Part shown: in pieces, positions 27,314 to 36,959 of the stretch
How the letters are laid out: each line of letters starts with the position of its first letter
Position numbering within the stretch: position 1 is the stretch's first letter
Source: a bacterium
Lineage (GTDB): Bacteria > Zhuqueibacterota > QNDG01 > JAFGCO01
Assembly (NCBI GenBank): GCA_016932575.1
Contig: JAFGCO010000065.1
Span: 84,465 to 148,464 of the forward strand
Length of the DNA: 64,000 nt
Direction of reading: 5' to 3'
The notes under the pieces: generated by a model
The model's database searches: none
What the model saw: the letters and a program-made list of their open reading frames with translations, nothing else
What the model was told of the DNA's origin: nothing
Translations under genes and position numbers: made by a program

Positions 27314-28444
27314 TCACGACAAATCAAAATCCATTTTTAATGAAAGCACGTTCATGATATCACGCAAAGCAATGATGCCTACCAGTTTCCCGTTCCTGGT
27401 GACCATTAAGCGGCTCAGACTGTTTTTCTTCATTTTATGAAGTCCTTGCATCGCATCATCATCCGGGCCGATGGTATTGTTCTCATGACACATTTCCACG
27501 ATAGACTGAATGTTCGCATTTTTTCTTTCGTTTTCAGGAATCTGTTTAATCTGTTTTAAATGAACACACCCCAGCAATTCTCCATTTTCGACCACTGGAT
27601 ACATTTTATGGTGGTATTTATATACAATTTGATGGATTAAGTCATCCACAGTAGTATCGGGATTGACTGTAACCGGTTCATCATTCATAAAATCCCGGAC
27701 TTTTTCGCCTTCCAGCGATTTTCGTAGAATTACCTGTTTATAAGACATTTGCGAAGCTGATCTGAGGAAAAATCCGATCATGATCCACCAGATACCCGAA
27801 ACCAGATTTCCTCCCAGGGCATTCAGGAAACCCAGAAAAATGAGGAACCAGCCGAATCCGTTACCGATCCGGTAGGCGATGCGCGTGGCCTGTCGGATAT
27901 CCTTTTTCCAGGCCCACAGAGCCGCCCGGAAAATACGGCCTCCGTCCAGAGGAAAAGCGGGAAGCAGATTAAAACCTGCTAAAATCAGATTAATCATGCC
28001 CAGATACCGGATGACACCTGAAACCGCGGAGGAGGGTAACGATCGACCCAGGCCGTAATATATTCCAAAAAATAAGAGGCCTAATACAATACTGGACACG
28101 GGGCCCGCCACTGCCATCAGCAATTCTGTTTTGGGATCCTGAGGCTGTTCATCCATCTCTGCAATGCCGCCGAAAATAAACAGCGTAATGCCTTTCATCG
28201 GCATACCGCGTTTTCTTGCAATATAGGAATGACAGAATTCATGAAACACAATGGAAAAAAATAATCCCACGGCTCCGAAAGCTCCCATGATCCAGTAAGT
28301 GCTTAAAGACAGATTGTCGTATTGATTCGGAAAATATCCCTTCGCAAGCGTCCAGGTGACCAGAAAACCCAGTATCAGCCAGCTCAGGTCAATCTTGACT
28401 CGAAATCCGAACAATCGGAAAAGTGTAATACCTCGTTCATTCAT
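27314..28444 (-). CDS. Site-2 (M50) membrane metalloprotease with CBS pair
   Basis: 376 residues. Six membrane segments carry the zinc motif HEFCHS (about residue 64) and the third-ligand motif FNLLPAFPLDGGR. A CBS pair (about 240-370) follows, which in this subfamily probably gates the protease by nucleotide binding. Substrates of M50 proteases are membrane-bound regulators or signal-peptide remnants; none is evident here. It ends the CBS-UspA-protease operon, 20 bp after uspA. Confidence 0.93.
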   Translation of the reverse strand: MNERGITLFRLFGFRVKIDLSWLILGFLVTWTLAKGYFPNQYDNLSLSTYWIMGAFGAVGLFFSIVFHEFCHSYIARKRGMPMKGITLFIFGGIAEMDEQPQDPKTELLMAVAGPVSSIVLGLLFFGIYYGLGRSLPSSAVSGVIRYLGMINLILAGFNLLPAFPLDGGRIFRAALWAWKKDIRQATRIAYRIGNGFGWFLIFLGFLNALGGNLVSGIWWIMIGFFLRSASQMSYKQVILRKSLEGEKVRDFMNDEPVTVNPDTTVDDLIHQIVYKYHHKMYPVVENGELLGCVHLKQIKQIPENERKNANIQSIVEMCHENNTIGPDDDAMQGLHKMKKNSLSRLMVTRNGKLVGIIALRDIMNVLSLKMDFDLS

Positions 28445-28464
28445 ATTTTTTTCCTTTTATTGTA

Positions 28465-28950
28465 TCATTTTGAATAGCCCTGTCTACGTTCTGAAATACG
28501 AATAATTAAAACGGGCGGTCCGGCATGCCGGATTACCCCTTCCGCGACAGAACCCATCAAAAGCCATTTCAATCCGGTTTTTCCGTGTGTCGCGATGATA
28601 ATGAGATCGACATTTTCTTCCTCGGCTGCTTCGGTGATTTTATCTTCCGCTCTTCCGGTATCAATCCGTGTTTCCACATCGAACTCAGCATTCTTCAGAT
28701 ATTTTTCAACCGTCTGTTCCATTGATTTCTGAGCCGATCGGTTCAATTCTTTTTGATACAAACTGACATTGAAATCCATACTGGGAGCATTGTATCCGAT
28801 ATTTCCACCCTGAAAAACAGGAGTGACCACATGAATCAGAACCAGCGTCGCCTGAAAATGCAATGCCATGTCTTCGGCAGATTCCAGCGCTTTCAGGGAG
28901 TTTTCACTAAAATCCAACGGACATAAAATCTTTTTAAAAGGAAGCACCAT
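28465..28950 (-). CDS. uspA: Universal stress protein UspA family (copy 1)
   Basis: 161 residues, one Usp domain. The ATP-binding signature THGKTGLKWLLMGSVAE and the N-terminal KKILCPLDFS are clear. Start is ATG (28950) directly after AGGAGG, or more likely the adjacent GTG (28947), which has better spacing. The 14-kDa-type Usp binds ATP and supports survival under stress. A close relative is at 54041-54514. Confidence 0.93.
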   Translation of the reverse strand: MVLPFKKILCPLDFSENSLKALESAEDMALHFQATLVLIHVVTPVFQGGNIGYNAPSMDFNVSLYQKELNRSAQKSMEQTVEKYLKNAEFDVETRIDTGRAEDKITEAAEEENVDLIIIATHGKTGLKWLLMGSVAEGVIRHAGPPVLIIRISERRQGYSK

Positions 28951-28983
28951 CCTCCTCCTTTATTTGGCTTCATAATCGGTGGA

Positions 28984-29352
28984 TTATGATTTCAGCCCGA
29001 CATCTTTCCGCGCACAGATTCCCCGGATTTTATTATTTCGATCCAGTACAATCAAATGCGACATTTTTTTTTCTTTCATCACTGTTTTTACCAGCTGTAC
29101 GGATTGGTCGTCGTAAACGAACCGTATATTGGGATTCATCACATCACGTACTTTCAACTTTCTGAGCTTGTCCTTATGGATACCGTGACGCATCAATACA
29201 TCTTTGGCAGACAGAATGCCGTATATATGATGATCATTTTTGACCAGCATCACGCCTGTATTGTTGTGTTTCATACGCGATAATGCTTCAATCAAATGCA
29301 TTTCTTCAGGGACAACCCGGACTTTCGAATTCATGATTTCTTTGATTTTCAT
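28984..29352 (-). CDS. CBS-domain pair protein (copy 2)
   Basis: 122 residues, two CBS motifs (about 5-60 and 67-120) and nothing else. First in an operon with uspA and the M50 protease, behind the promoter motif at 29393-29436. With the htrA-operon CBS gene this makes two stand-alone CBS pairs each linked to a membrane protease. Confidence 0.88.
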   Translation of the reverse strand: MKIKEIMNSKVRVVPEEMHLIEALSRMKHNNTGVMLVKNDHHIYGILSAKDVLMRHGIHKDKLRKLKVRDVMNPNIRFVYDDQSVQLVKTVMKEKKMSHLIVLDRNNKIRGICARKDVGLKS

Positions 29353-29903
29353 TATAGTCTCCTGTCATCATTCATTTGGCTCTTCATGATTAAAAATAAC
29401 CAGGCATGTTTATGGGATCAATCAGGGAAGCCCCCATTTTTATAACCGATCTTCCCTACCATCTCTGAGCGAGAACAAATCTATGAAATGATTATCCTTA
29501 TCCAGCTGCATAATACATTACTATTCTTCTTAATATGAATATAAACCGTATACTTATATGTAGTTACATTTTCAATAACTTCAGCGGTTTTGATCATTGA
29601 TGTGGATTCATCATTAAAGAGGAATAACCTTCTTAACAATCAGGTATTTTCTTAAAATGTGGATTTTTTTGAATGATTCTCAGTTCTATATAGGAAGTAG
29701 AATTAGTACTGTATGAATAAAAGCATGACGGAAATAAACGGCTCCATCTGGTTTATATCTGAAAAATCCGAATCCCAGCTTTCGCAGGAGTGCTATAAAT
29801 AAAAAACATCATTAAAAGAATTTAATCCGATTATGTCTTTTGCAGGATTCAGCAGGTGAAAATTTCGGGCGGCAGCCGGGAATAAACATGGCAGTTGACT
29901 GAT
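29353..29903. other. Long intergenic region
   Basis: About 550 bp, strongly AT-rich. Besides the promoter at 29393-29436, a lone half-site (TCAGGTATTTT) sits near 29639. I see no open frame with family features and no clear RNA fold. Confidence 0.5.
29393..29436 (-). promoter_or_regulatory. Shared stress-promoter motif upstream of the CBS-uspA-protease operon
   Basis: Plus-strand TCAGGGAAGCCCCCA (29422-29436) has one good and one weak half-site. On the minus strand it abuts TTGATC, a 17-nt spacer and TATTTT (29393-29398). Confidence 0.6.
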
Positions 29904-30503
29904 TTACGACATCGAGATCCAATCACGCACAAATCGTGTTTGCAACTTTTCAACCTCATCCGTATCGATTTCCAAATCACCAGCCAGTTGCAAAATACTT
30001 TTTCCGGCACTCAATCCATAAATCACTTTTTGTTCTGTTTCAGACAATTCACTTTTTAATAAACATTTTTCTGTAAGTATTCTCTGGTAATCCTTGAATA
30101 CAGTCATCTGAGCTTCTTGGCCCAATACAATATAACCCTTCAGGACCAACTGAATGGCATTTCGGATATCTTGAAAAGCGTTGCTCTTGATCAGATATCC
30201 TGATGCCCCCGCACCCAGCATGCCCAGTATAAACTGCCTTTCACAATATATGGAAAGTCCGATGATATGCATGTCCGGAAATTGCTGCTTGATCAGTTGT
30301 GTGGTTGCCATGCCGTTCAATTCAGGCATATTGATATCCATGAGAATCACATCCGGTGCCAAAATCTGTGCTTTCTGCCGTACGGATATGCCGTTCGGTG
30401 CTTCTCCGACGACCTCCATATCCGGATGGTTTGAAAAAAGGCTTCTCAACCCTTCCCGGAGAATCGCATGATCATCTGCCAATAAAATTTTTGTTTTCAT
30501 CAT
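29904..30503 (-). CDS. NarL-type response regulator with degenerate HTH
   Basis: 199 residues. The receiver is intact (Asp10/Asp11, phospho-acceptor Asp56, SGYLIKSNAF with Lys). The C-terminal region aligns with a LuxR-type HTH (LSETEQKVIYGLSAGKS) but the recognition helix, normally VS..TV..H...I..KL, reads IDTDEVEKLQTRF. It may bind DNA weakly or not at all. It follows the seven-PAS kinase gene by 165 nt and has its own motif promoter (30612-30657), the only perfect palindrome of the set. Confidence 0.85.
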   Translation of the reverse strand: MMKTKILLADDHAILREGLRSLFSNHPDMEVVGEAPNGISVRQKAQILAPDVILMDINMPELNGMATTQLIKQQFPDMHIIGLSIYCERQFILGMLGAGASGYLIKSNAFQDIRNAIQLVLKGYIVLGQEAQMTVFKDYQRILTEKCLLKSELSETEQKVIYGLSAGKSILQLAGDLEIDTDEVEKLQTRFVRDWISMS

Positions 30504-30611
30504 ACATCAAAACTGTCTGCTGTTAATTGATAAATGAATAAGAGTCATCAACCATCCCGCAATTATTCAGTAAATAAATAGCACCCTTTTCCCGTTTACT
30601 CATAACAATTA

Positions 30612-30657
30612 TAAGTAAGGGAATGTATCGGTATAAAATCAATCAGGGAAACCCTGA
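30612..30657 (-). promoter_or_regulatory. Perfect copy of the shared stress-promoter motif, upstream of the response regulator
   Basis: TCAGGGAAACCCTGA (30643-30657) is a perfect 15-bp palindrome. It abuts TTGATT; TACTTA follows after 19 nt and TATAAT after 23. It lies about 140 bp before the regulator start, just past the kinase stop. Confidence 0.72.
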
Positions 30658-30668
30658 TTTTACTTCAT

Positions 30669-33600
30669 TTATTCACCCAGATCAAGCGGTGCCTTCAGCC
30701 GGATGTATGTGCCCTTGTTTTTTTCTGAAATCAACTTGAACTGCCCCTTCATGAATTCGATCCTTTCCTGGATATTGAATAATCCGAATCCGGATGTCGT
30801 TTCCATATCTGCTTTCAACTGGTCCGGATTAAAACCGCATCCGTCATCCTTGACCTCGATCTGTATCTTTGCTCCTGCTTTCATCGCCCGGATATGGACA
30901 TTTTCAGCGTCTGCATGCTTGACAACATTCATGAGAAGTTCATGGACCGCCTGAAATAGCATGTTGCGCATATCCTCACTGACGGGCTTTTCTGTATGAT
31001 CATGGGTAAAATGACAGGTCAGTCCATATTCTTTTTCAAATTGTTCGCTGAGCCACTCCAGTGCCGGGATCAGCCCCAGCTCGTAAAGTACCGGAGGGCT
31101 GATCTGAAACGTCATGGATCTCAATTCCCGTATGGTTTCTTCCAGATGATTGTGAACCTCTTCCATGACAGGTTTCTGAGATTCGGAGGAATCGATGTTT
31201 ATCGCCTGATCGAGTTTCATATTGGACAGCACGAGCATCTGTATAATGCTGTCGTGCAGTCCGGCTGCAATCTCCCTTCGCTGGCGCTCTTCTGCCCGTA
31301 TCAATTCTGCTGTCAGCGAACGCAGTTTATCCTGAAATTCACTTCGCTGTCTGATCTGCTTCTTTAATTCCCGGTTCGTTTTCCGGAGTTCTTTTGTCCT
31401 TTCCTGAACCTGCCGTTCGAGCTGCTGCTTGGCCTCGCGCAATGCATGTTCATTGAGAACGCGTTCTGTAATATCATGCTCAATTGTGGCAACCGCATAA
31501 ACCGTATTGTCTATATCCCGGAGCGGGGAAAAACTAATGGCCACATATATACTTCGGTTGTCCTTTCGAATCCGATTGGTTTCGTAATGTCGAATATGCT
31601 CGCCTTTTTTTGTGCGCTCTATTAAACGGGCCTCTTCGTCGCGTTTATCTTCCGGTAAAATCCGGTCGATCATATGGCCGATCATTTCCTCGGTTGCATA
31701 TCCATAAATCCGTTCGGCTCCGGTATTCCAGGCCGTAATGATGCTATTCATGTCACGTACCACAATGGCATCCTGAGATTCAGCCACGATTTCAGCAAGC
31801 AGCCGTTGATTTTCCACAGCCTGTTTCTGATCAGTGATATCCTGAACCATGCCCAGCATGCGTACGGCCAGGCGATTTTGATCGCGGATGACATTGCCGG
31901 TCTGGCGTAGCCATCGAATGCTGCCATCCATACATATCACCCGGTGTTCCACATCATAAAGACTGTCTTCTTCTATACAGGCATTAATGGCCTGAGTCAC
32001 CCGTCTGCGGTCCTCCGGATGAATCAGCCGCAGAAAAGAACGGTAAGACCGGTCGATCCTGCTTTGTTTCATGCAGAAAAGCTGTTCCAGGGTATTCGAG
32101 TATTCCACCTTGCCGGATCGGATATCCCAGTCCCAGTTGCCGATACCGGCCAGCTGCTGAGCCAGACAATATCGTTGTTCGCTTTCCTGAAGTTTTTCCT
32201 GCCGCTGGCGCCTATCTGTAATATCATGCCAGGTGACCACTGCACCATTCATTTCGAAGGGATCCTCAATCGGGGAGGCGGAGACTAGAACATAACGCAT
32301 CTGATTCTCTGTATTTTTAAAGAGGCAAAGTTCATCCTTAATCATCTCTCCGGAAAGCGCGCGACGGTATATCACTTTATCTCTTGGACATTCTGCCGAG
32401 CTTTCCGGAGGGATCAGCAGGCTGTTCAGTGCTTTTTCCTCCTGAATGGAAACCGGTTCGCGTCCGAGGGCCGCATGGGCAGCCGGATTGGCTTTGATAA
32501 TTTTTCCCCCGGGATTGAAGACCAATATGGGATCCGTCAGAGAGCCGATGACTGCTTCCAGCCTGGCAGTCTGGTTCTTCAGGTCCCGGCTCAGAGACTG
32601 GATATCATCGATAAACCGCTCTCGTTCTGCAATGGCCCGTTGATCTTCGGTAACATCGACCAGGGAATAAACCAGGCCGGTCACTTCGCCGATGCTGTCT
32701 TTCACCGGAACAAGCGACCAGTCCCAGTAGGTCATGCCCCGGTCCGGATCCCCCGGAAACTCGAAGGGCTTGGCCTCTGTCATAAACGGTTTTCCTGTTT
32801 TTCGTACTTGCTTAAAAATAGCCTGGTTTTCTTTATCCGGGAAAATGTCGAAATGATTATTTCCGATTAACTCCTCTTCGCTGTAGCCGCATCCCCGGGC
32901 ATAGGCACTGTTGACCATGACAAAATTAAATTCCCGGTCCAGATAAGCCAGATGGGTGTTGGTGTTGTCCATGACCACTTCGAGCAGATCCCGCTCTTTT
33001 TTAAGATCCCTCTCCGCCCGTCGCCTGGGTGTTACATCCCGGGCCACACTCAGCACGGTCTCTACCCGACCGTCCTGATCAAATTCCGGAATCAAGCTGC
33101 AATAAAATATGCGTTTTTCTCCGGATTCAGGAAATTCAAATTCCACGGTATCCGGTTTTTCGCTTTTTATGACCTTGTCAATCCTTTTCTCCCACAGATC
33201 GCACAGGAAATCAGGTAAATCCAGATTGCGGCTTGTTTTTCCAATTAATTTCTCGGGAGGCATCCCGGTAAGACCGCTGATGGTCTGATTGATGTACACA
33301 AGGTGAAAATCCCGGTCAAACCGGGCAATAATATCCGGAGAATGATCGGCCAGTGTCTGGAGGCGTTTCTCACTTCCGAGTATCGCCTGTTCCGCCTTTT
33401 TCTGCCGGCGGATATCAATACCAATGCCGATCCGGGTATCATCGTTCAGTTTGATATTGGTCCACTCGGAGGGAACTGTATCTCCTGTTTTGGTGGTCAC
33501 ATTGAATTCCCGCCACCCGGGATGAAGCGAATCCATAAAGTTGCTGACTTTTTTACGGTAGGCGGGATCCGGGTAGACCTTGCTCATGAAATCGCCCTGA

Positions 33601-34154
33601 TTGGCATCCTTATTTGTCCAGCCAAGCACATCCCGGGCATGTTTGTTGAGTGTAAACCGCTCGAGTTTCGGATCATACAACACAAGCATAACGGGGATGG
33701 TATCCACGAGGGACTGAAGCAGATTACGTTCCCGGCTCAGCGCCTCTTCCACCTGCTTGCGCTCGGTGATGTCCAAATGGATCCCCCTCGTGCGGATCAC
33801 CTCCCCCTGTTCATTACGGTAAATACGGCCGGAAGCGACCAGCCACCGGATATCGCCGTCTTCCCGTACGATGCGGAATTCATCGCGAAACTCATTACCG
33901 GATTGAACGACTTTTTCGAGATGTTTCCGGACGCGGACCCGGTCCGCTTCATGGATATATTCGAAAAAGGTCTCACCGGTGACGGATTCGCCTTCGGGAT
34001 CACGGCCCAGCATCTCGTACAGCAGGAGATTCCACTTGGTTCGTCCAGTCCGGTAATCCCGGGCCCATATACCCAGTCGAGCAGTTTCAACAGCGAGCTG
34101 ATAACTGTCTTCAGTGCCGGGCAGTTCATTTTTCACTGTCTTTTGTTTATTCAT
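30669..34154 (-). CDS. Soluble multi-PAS histidine kinase (NarL/HisKA_3 type)
   Basis: 1,161 residues from the ATG at 34154 (a TTG at 34169 is also in frame). I count seven PAS domains with their PAC tails between about 15 and 910, a coiled coil, then HisKA_3 with phospho-acceptor His967 (GLHDSIIQML) and an HATPase (DDGCGFNPD, GFGLFNIQERI). There is no membrane segment, so it senses cytoplasmic signals such as redox or gas ligands. HisKA_3 kinases phosphorylate NarL-type regulators; candidates are at 29904 and 51595. Confidence 0.92.
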   Translation of the reverse strand: MNKQKTVKNELPGTEDSYQLAVETARLGIWARDYRTGRTKWNLLLYEMLGRDPEGESVTGETFFEYIHEADRVRVRKHLEKVVQSGNEFRDEFRIVREDGDIRWLVASGRIYRNEQGEVIRTRGIHLDITERKQVEEALSRERNLLQSLVDTIPVMLVLYDPKLERFTLNKHARDVLGWTNKDANQGDFMSKVYPDPAYRKKVSNFMDSLHPGWREFNVTTKTGDTVPSEWTNIKLNDDTRIGIGIDIRRQKKAEQAILGSEKRLQTLADHSPDIIARFDRDFHLVYINQTISGLTGMPPEKLIGKTSRNLDLPDFLCDLWEKRIDKVIKSEKPDTVEFEFPESGEKRIFYCSLIPEFDQDGRVETVLSVARDVTPRRRAERDLKKERDLLEVVMDNTNTHLAYLDREFNFVMVNSAYARGCGYSEEELIGNNHFDIFPDKENQAIFKQVRKTGKPFMTEAKPFEFPGDPDRGMTYWDWSLVPVKDSIGEVTGLVYSLVDVTEDQRAIAERERFIDDIQSLSRDLKNQTARLEAVIGSLTDPILVFNPGGKIIKANPAAHAALGREPVSIQEEKALNSLLIPPESSAECPRDKVIYRRALSGEMIKDELCLFKNTENQMRYVLVSASPIEDPFEMNGAVVTWHDITDRRQRQEKLQESEQRYCLAQQLAGIGNWDWDIRSGKVEYSNTLEQLFCMKQSRIDRSYRSFLRLIHPEDRRRVTQAINACIEEDSLYDVEHRVICMDGSIRWLRQTGNVIRDQNRLAVRMLGMVQDITDQKQAVENQRLLAEIVAESQDAIVVRDMNSIITAWNTGAERIYGYATEEMIGHMIDRILPEDKRDEEARLIERTKKGEHIRHYETNRIRKDNRSIYVAISFSPLRDIDNTVYAVATIEHDITERVLNEHALREAKQQLERQVQERTKELRKTNRELKKQIRQRSEFQDKLRSLTAELIRAEERQRREIAAGLHDSIIQMLVLSNMKLDQAINIDSSESQKPVMEEVHNHLEETIRELRSMTFQISPPVLYELGLIPALEWLSEQFEKEYGLTCHFTHDHTEKPVSEDMRNMLFQAVHELLMNVVKHADAENVHIRAMKAGAKIQIEVKDDGCGFNPDQLKADMETTSGFGLFNIQERIEFMKGQFKLISEKNKGTYIRLKAPLDLGE

Positions 34155-34395
34155 ACCTCTTCTATCCAACGTCTCTTTTCATTATATTGATTGATGCTGT
34201 TAGCCCGTTGCCGGAAAATACCGCTGAGGTTCAAAACACGGTTTCATAAAAACAGGCGCGGTCATTCACAAGATAATTGCTTTGCACAATAATGTAAAGT
34301 CCTATATTAAAATAACAGGTTATAAATGCCGGCATTCTTAATTCATATGATTGTTTGATATTGTATATTTTTTCTGGATTCAAAAAATTCAAAGT

Positions 34396-36594
34396 TTATT
34401 TCTCACTTATCTCCTGAAACCCGGCAAGCTGATCCAGAAGTCTTTGCACTTCTTCAGGTTTGGATATCCAGAATCGTGCTTTGGACCATTCGGATCCGAT
34501 TTTGATCGAATAGGCGGACGAAGGCAGTACGCTGAATATTTCTTCATCGGTCCAGTCGTCGCCGATGGCCAGAATGAAATCCCAGGATCGGCTCGACAGC
34601 CAGAAAGAGACGTTTCTGGCCTTGCTCAAACCGCTGCTCCGGACTTCAATGTAAGAATATCCATGCCCCACTTTCACATCATGATTGGCCGTCAAGCCAA
34701 TCAAGGTGCTCTTTAATTCGGCAATACGTGCCTCCCGCAATTTGGGAGACACCTTTTCATAATGCCAGAAGAGCGAATATGCCTGCTCATCGATGTATGA
34801 CCCGGGTGTTCGTGAGACAAACGAATCCAGGATGGGAGTGATGATCTGTTTCCATGAGGTATCCGGCCGGAGATATTCGTGCCATTCCTCTTCATACTCC
34901 CGGATCCAAGCACCCTGGCTGGCGTACAGGTGCACGGAACTCTTTTCGAACATATCCGTCAGCTTGTCCTGATCCAGACCGCTTAACAAAACCACTTCAT
35001 TGTCCGGTTCCCTGGAGAGCCGCATAAGAATCTCTGCCATGATCGGCCGCTCCGGGGATTCGGATTTCATCCTATCCGGATCCATAAGAAACTCATCCAG
35101 GTCAAACAGCAGCAGACGATGCGCGCTCCGCCGGTAATTCGTAATCAATTGCTCCTCATCTTTTTGCCGGAATCGATGTGTGCCGATCGACTGATCTTTC
35201 CGCACTACGGATTCCAGATGCTGCATAAAATCATGAACCCAGGTATAGATATCATACCGGCGGATCCGCTCCCGCATAAACCGGTTGCGGCGGGACCATT
35301 CTTCCGCAGGGATCTCGAGTGCGCGATAAATCGCCTCGGCAACGGCCTTGGTGTCATTCGGATTGACGATCAAAGCCTCGGGCAGCTCATTGGCGGCCCC
35401 TGCCATTTCGCTCAGAATAAGGCCTCCCTGTTTATCAACCTGGGCAGCGACAAATTCTTTGGCGATTAAATTCATGCCGTCCCGGATCGGTGTCAGCAGG
35501 GCCACATCCGCAATACGATACAATTCAATCAATTTCTCCAGAGAAAATCCGCGATAAAAATACCATACCGGCATCCAATTGATGGAAGCATATTTACCGT
35601 TCAACCGGCCGATGACCTGGTCCAGCTGGTCCTTGAGTTCACGATATGAAGCCACATGCGTCCTTGATGGCACAGCAATCAGAAGCATCGTAACTTTATA
35701 ATGATATTCCGGATGTTTTTCCAGGAACTGATCAAAAGCAGCCAGCCGGTGCAAAATACCTTTGGTATAATCCAGGCGGTCAACCGATAATATAATTTTC
35801 GTGTTCTCATCCCACTTCGATTGAACATGTTCTTTTTTTTGTTTGCCCTCCGTTTTTCCGGCAAATCGCTTATAATCAATGCCCATGGGAAATGCATCCA
35901 CGATCAGTGCATGATTGTTCACCATATACTGGCCAAAACTGTGCTCCATGCCGATAAGACGCCGGACACTGTTGAAAAAATGATTGACATAATCATGGGT
36001 ATGAAATCCGATCAGATTGGCGCCCATAAGCCCCTTGAGAATTTCCTTCCGCCAGGGAAGGAGGCGGTAGATTTCATAGGAAGGAAAGGGGGTATGAAGG
36101 AAAAATCCGATCTTTGCATCGGGAAGTGCCTGCCGCAGCAGTCCCGGCAAAAGCATCAGATGATAATCGTGCACCCAAATGGTATCGTCGGGTTGTGCAT
36201 AATTTAAAACGGCATCTCTGAATCTTTCATTCATATTCCGGTAACATTGCCACTGGTTTTCATCATAGGCGACGAAAGTCGGAAAATTATGAAAAAGCGG
36301 CCAAAGCGTCCTGTTGCAAAAGCCGTAATAATATAGATTGAGCTCGCCGGAAGAGATAAAAATACTGTGACAGTGATCGTGTTCCCATAACAGCCGGTTG
36401 ATTTCTTCGGGTTCTTTTTGCCTTAATTCGTCTGAAGCGATACCGTTCCAGCCGATCCAGATACTTTCCCTGTTTTGATGATAGGAAGACAAGCCCGTTG
36501 CAAGGCCGCCCATGCTTTGCTGCAGTTTAAATTCTTCCGCTTCTTTTTCCACACTGACCGGCAGGCGGTTTGAGACAATAATGAGCTGACTCAT
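34396..36594 (-). CDS. otsA-otsB: Bifunctional trehalose-6-phosphate synthase/phosphatase
   Basis: 732 residues from the ATG at 36594 ([13 protein letters not shown]). The GT20 synthase half (about 1-470) joins UDP-glucose and glucose-6-phosphate; it has GGLATGL, VHDYHL and DRLDYTKGI. The HAD phosphatase half (about 490-732) has [10 protein letters not shown] for the nucleophile motif, a variant of DYDGTL, and GDDWTDEE. Because DYDGTL is altered to DLDEFL (both Asp kept), phosphatase activity is probable but not certain. The frame runs further upstream into a porin remnant, so the start was chosen by the OtsA N-terminus and AGAGAGG. Confidence 0.93.
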   Translation of the reverse strand: MSQLIIVSNRLPVSVEKEAEEFKLQQSMGGLATGLSSYHQNRESIWIGWNGIASDELRQKEPEEINRLLWEHDHCHSIFISSGELNLYYYGFCNRTLWPLFHNFPTFVAYDENQWQCYRNMNERFRDAVLNYAQPDDTIWVHDYHLMLLPGLLRQALPDAKIGFFLHTPFPSYEIYRLLPWRKEILKGLMGANLIGFHTHDYVNHFFNSVRRLIGMEHSFGQYMVNNHALIVDAFPMGIDYKRFAGKTEGKQKKEHVQSKWDENTKIILSVDRLDYTKGILHRLAAFDQFLEKHPEYHYKVTMLLIAVPSRTHVASYRELKDQLDQVIGRLNGKYASINWMPVWYFYRGFSLEKLIELYRIADVALLTPIRDGMNLIAKEFVAAQVDKQGGLILSEMAGAANELPEALIVNPNDTKAVAEAIYRALEIPAEEWSRRNRFMRERIRRYDIYTWVHDFMQHLESVVRKDQSIGTHRFRQKDEEQLITNYRRSAHRLLLFDLDEFLMDPDRMKSESPERPIMAEILMRLSREPDNEVVLLSGLDQDKLTDMFEKSSVHLYASQGAWIREYEEEWHEYLRPDTSWKQIITPILDSFVSRTPGSYIDEQAYSLFWHYEKVSPKLREARIAELKSTLIGLTANHDVKVGHGYSYIEVRSSGLSKARNVSFWLSSRSWDFILAIGDDWTDEEIFSVLPSSAYSIKIGSEWSKARFWISKPEEVQRLLDQLAGFQEISEK

Positions 36595-36648
36595 TATAAT
36601 CAACCTCTCTCTTTTGTTTAATAGTACCATTGAAACGAAAAATACGCA

Positions 36649-36840
36649 AAATCTAAAATCGATTTCTCCCATACATCCAACGGGAATACGAAGACGGATG
36701 GCATCCACACCGCGCCGGTCTTCGGTATCCAGAGATCCGAAAGAAAAAGGAGCAATCACATCCATGGGATTGACCGTGCGTGCGCTTCCCCAGACAATGT
36801 CCTGCCGGCCGCAATAAACAGCAGCAGGTCCGATTCGCAA
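36649..36840 (-). pseudogene. Fragment of an outer-membrane porin-like gene
   Basis: The minus frame immediately upstream of the TPS start reads about 64 residues with GRQDIVWGSARTVNPMDVI and EDRRGVDAIRLRIPVG. These resemble the strand motifs of beta-barrel proteins of the DUF1302/alginate-export type (GRQ..WG....NP.D and R.GVDALR). No start, signal peptide or remainder of the barrel is present. It is in frame with the TPS gene, so an automatic caller would fuse them. Confidence 0.55.
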
Positions 36841-36848
36841 TAATATGT

Positions 36849-36900
36849 AAAGCCGCGCTCCACGAAGTCAAAAAATACAAAAACACGTGAGCGCGGCTTT
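36849..36900. terminator. Long-stem inverted repeat, possible terminator of the BON gene
   Basis: Perfect 12-bp arms AAAGCCGCGCTC (36849-36860) and GAGCGCGGCTTT (36889-36900). The pairing extends by ACG/CGT across one bulged C, leaving a 21-nt AT-rich loop. It sits 60 bp past the stop of the three-BON gene. No long T-run follows, so termination is likely but unproven. Confidence 0.5.
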
Positions 36901-36959
36901 CATTGTTCTCAAATCGAGGGGCCGGATTTAATATAATGGTTGAATCAACAGGCTGTCAC

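Noticed and set aside
33303-34190. 295-codon plus-strand frame
   Set aside because: Entirely antisense to the multi-PAS kinase, no ribosome site and no family blocks; a codon-bias shadow.
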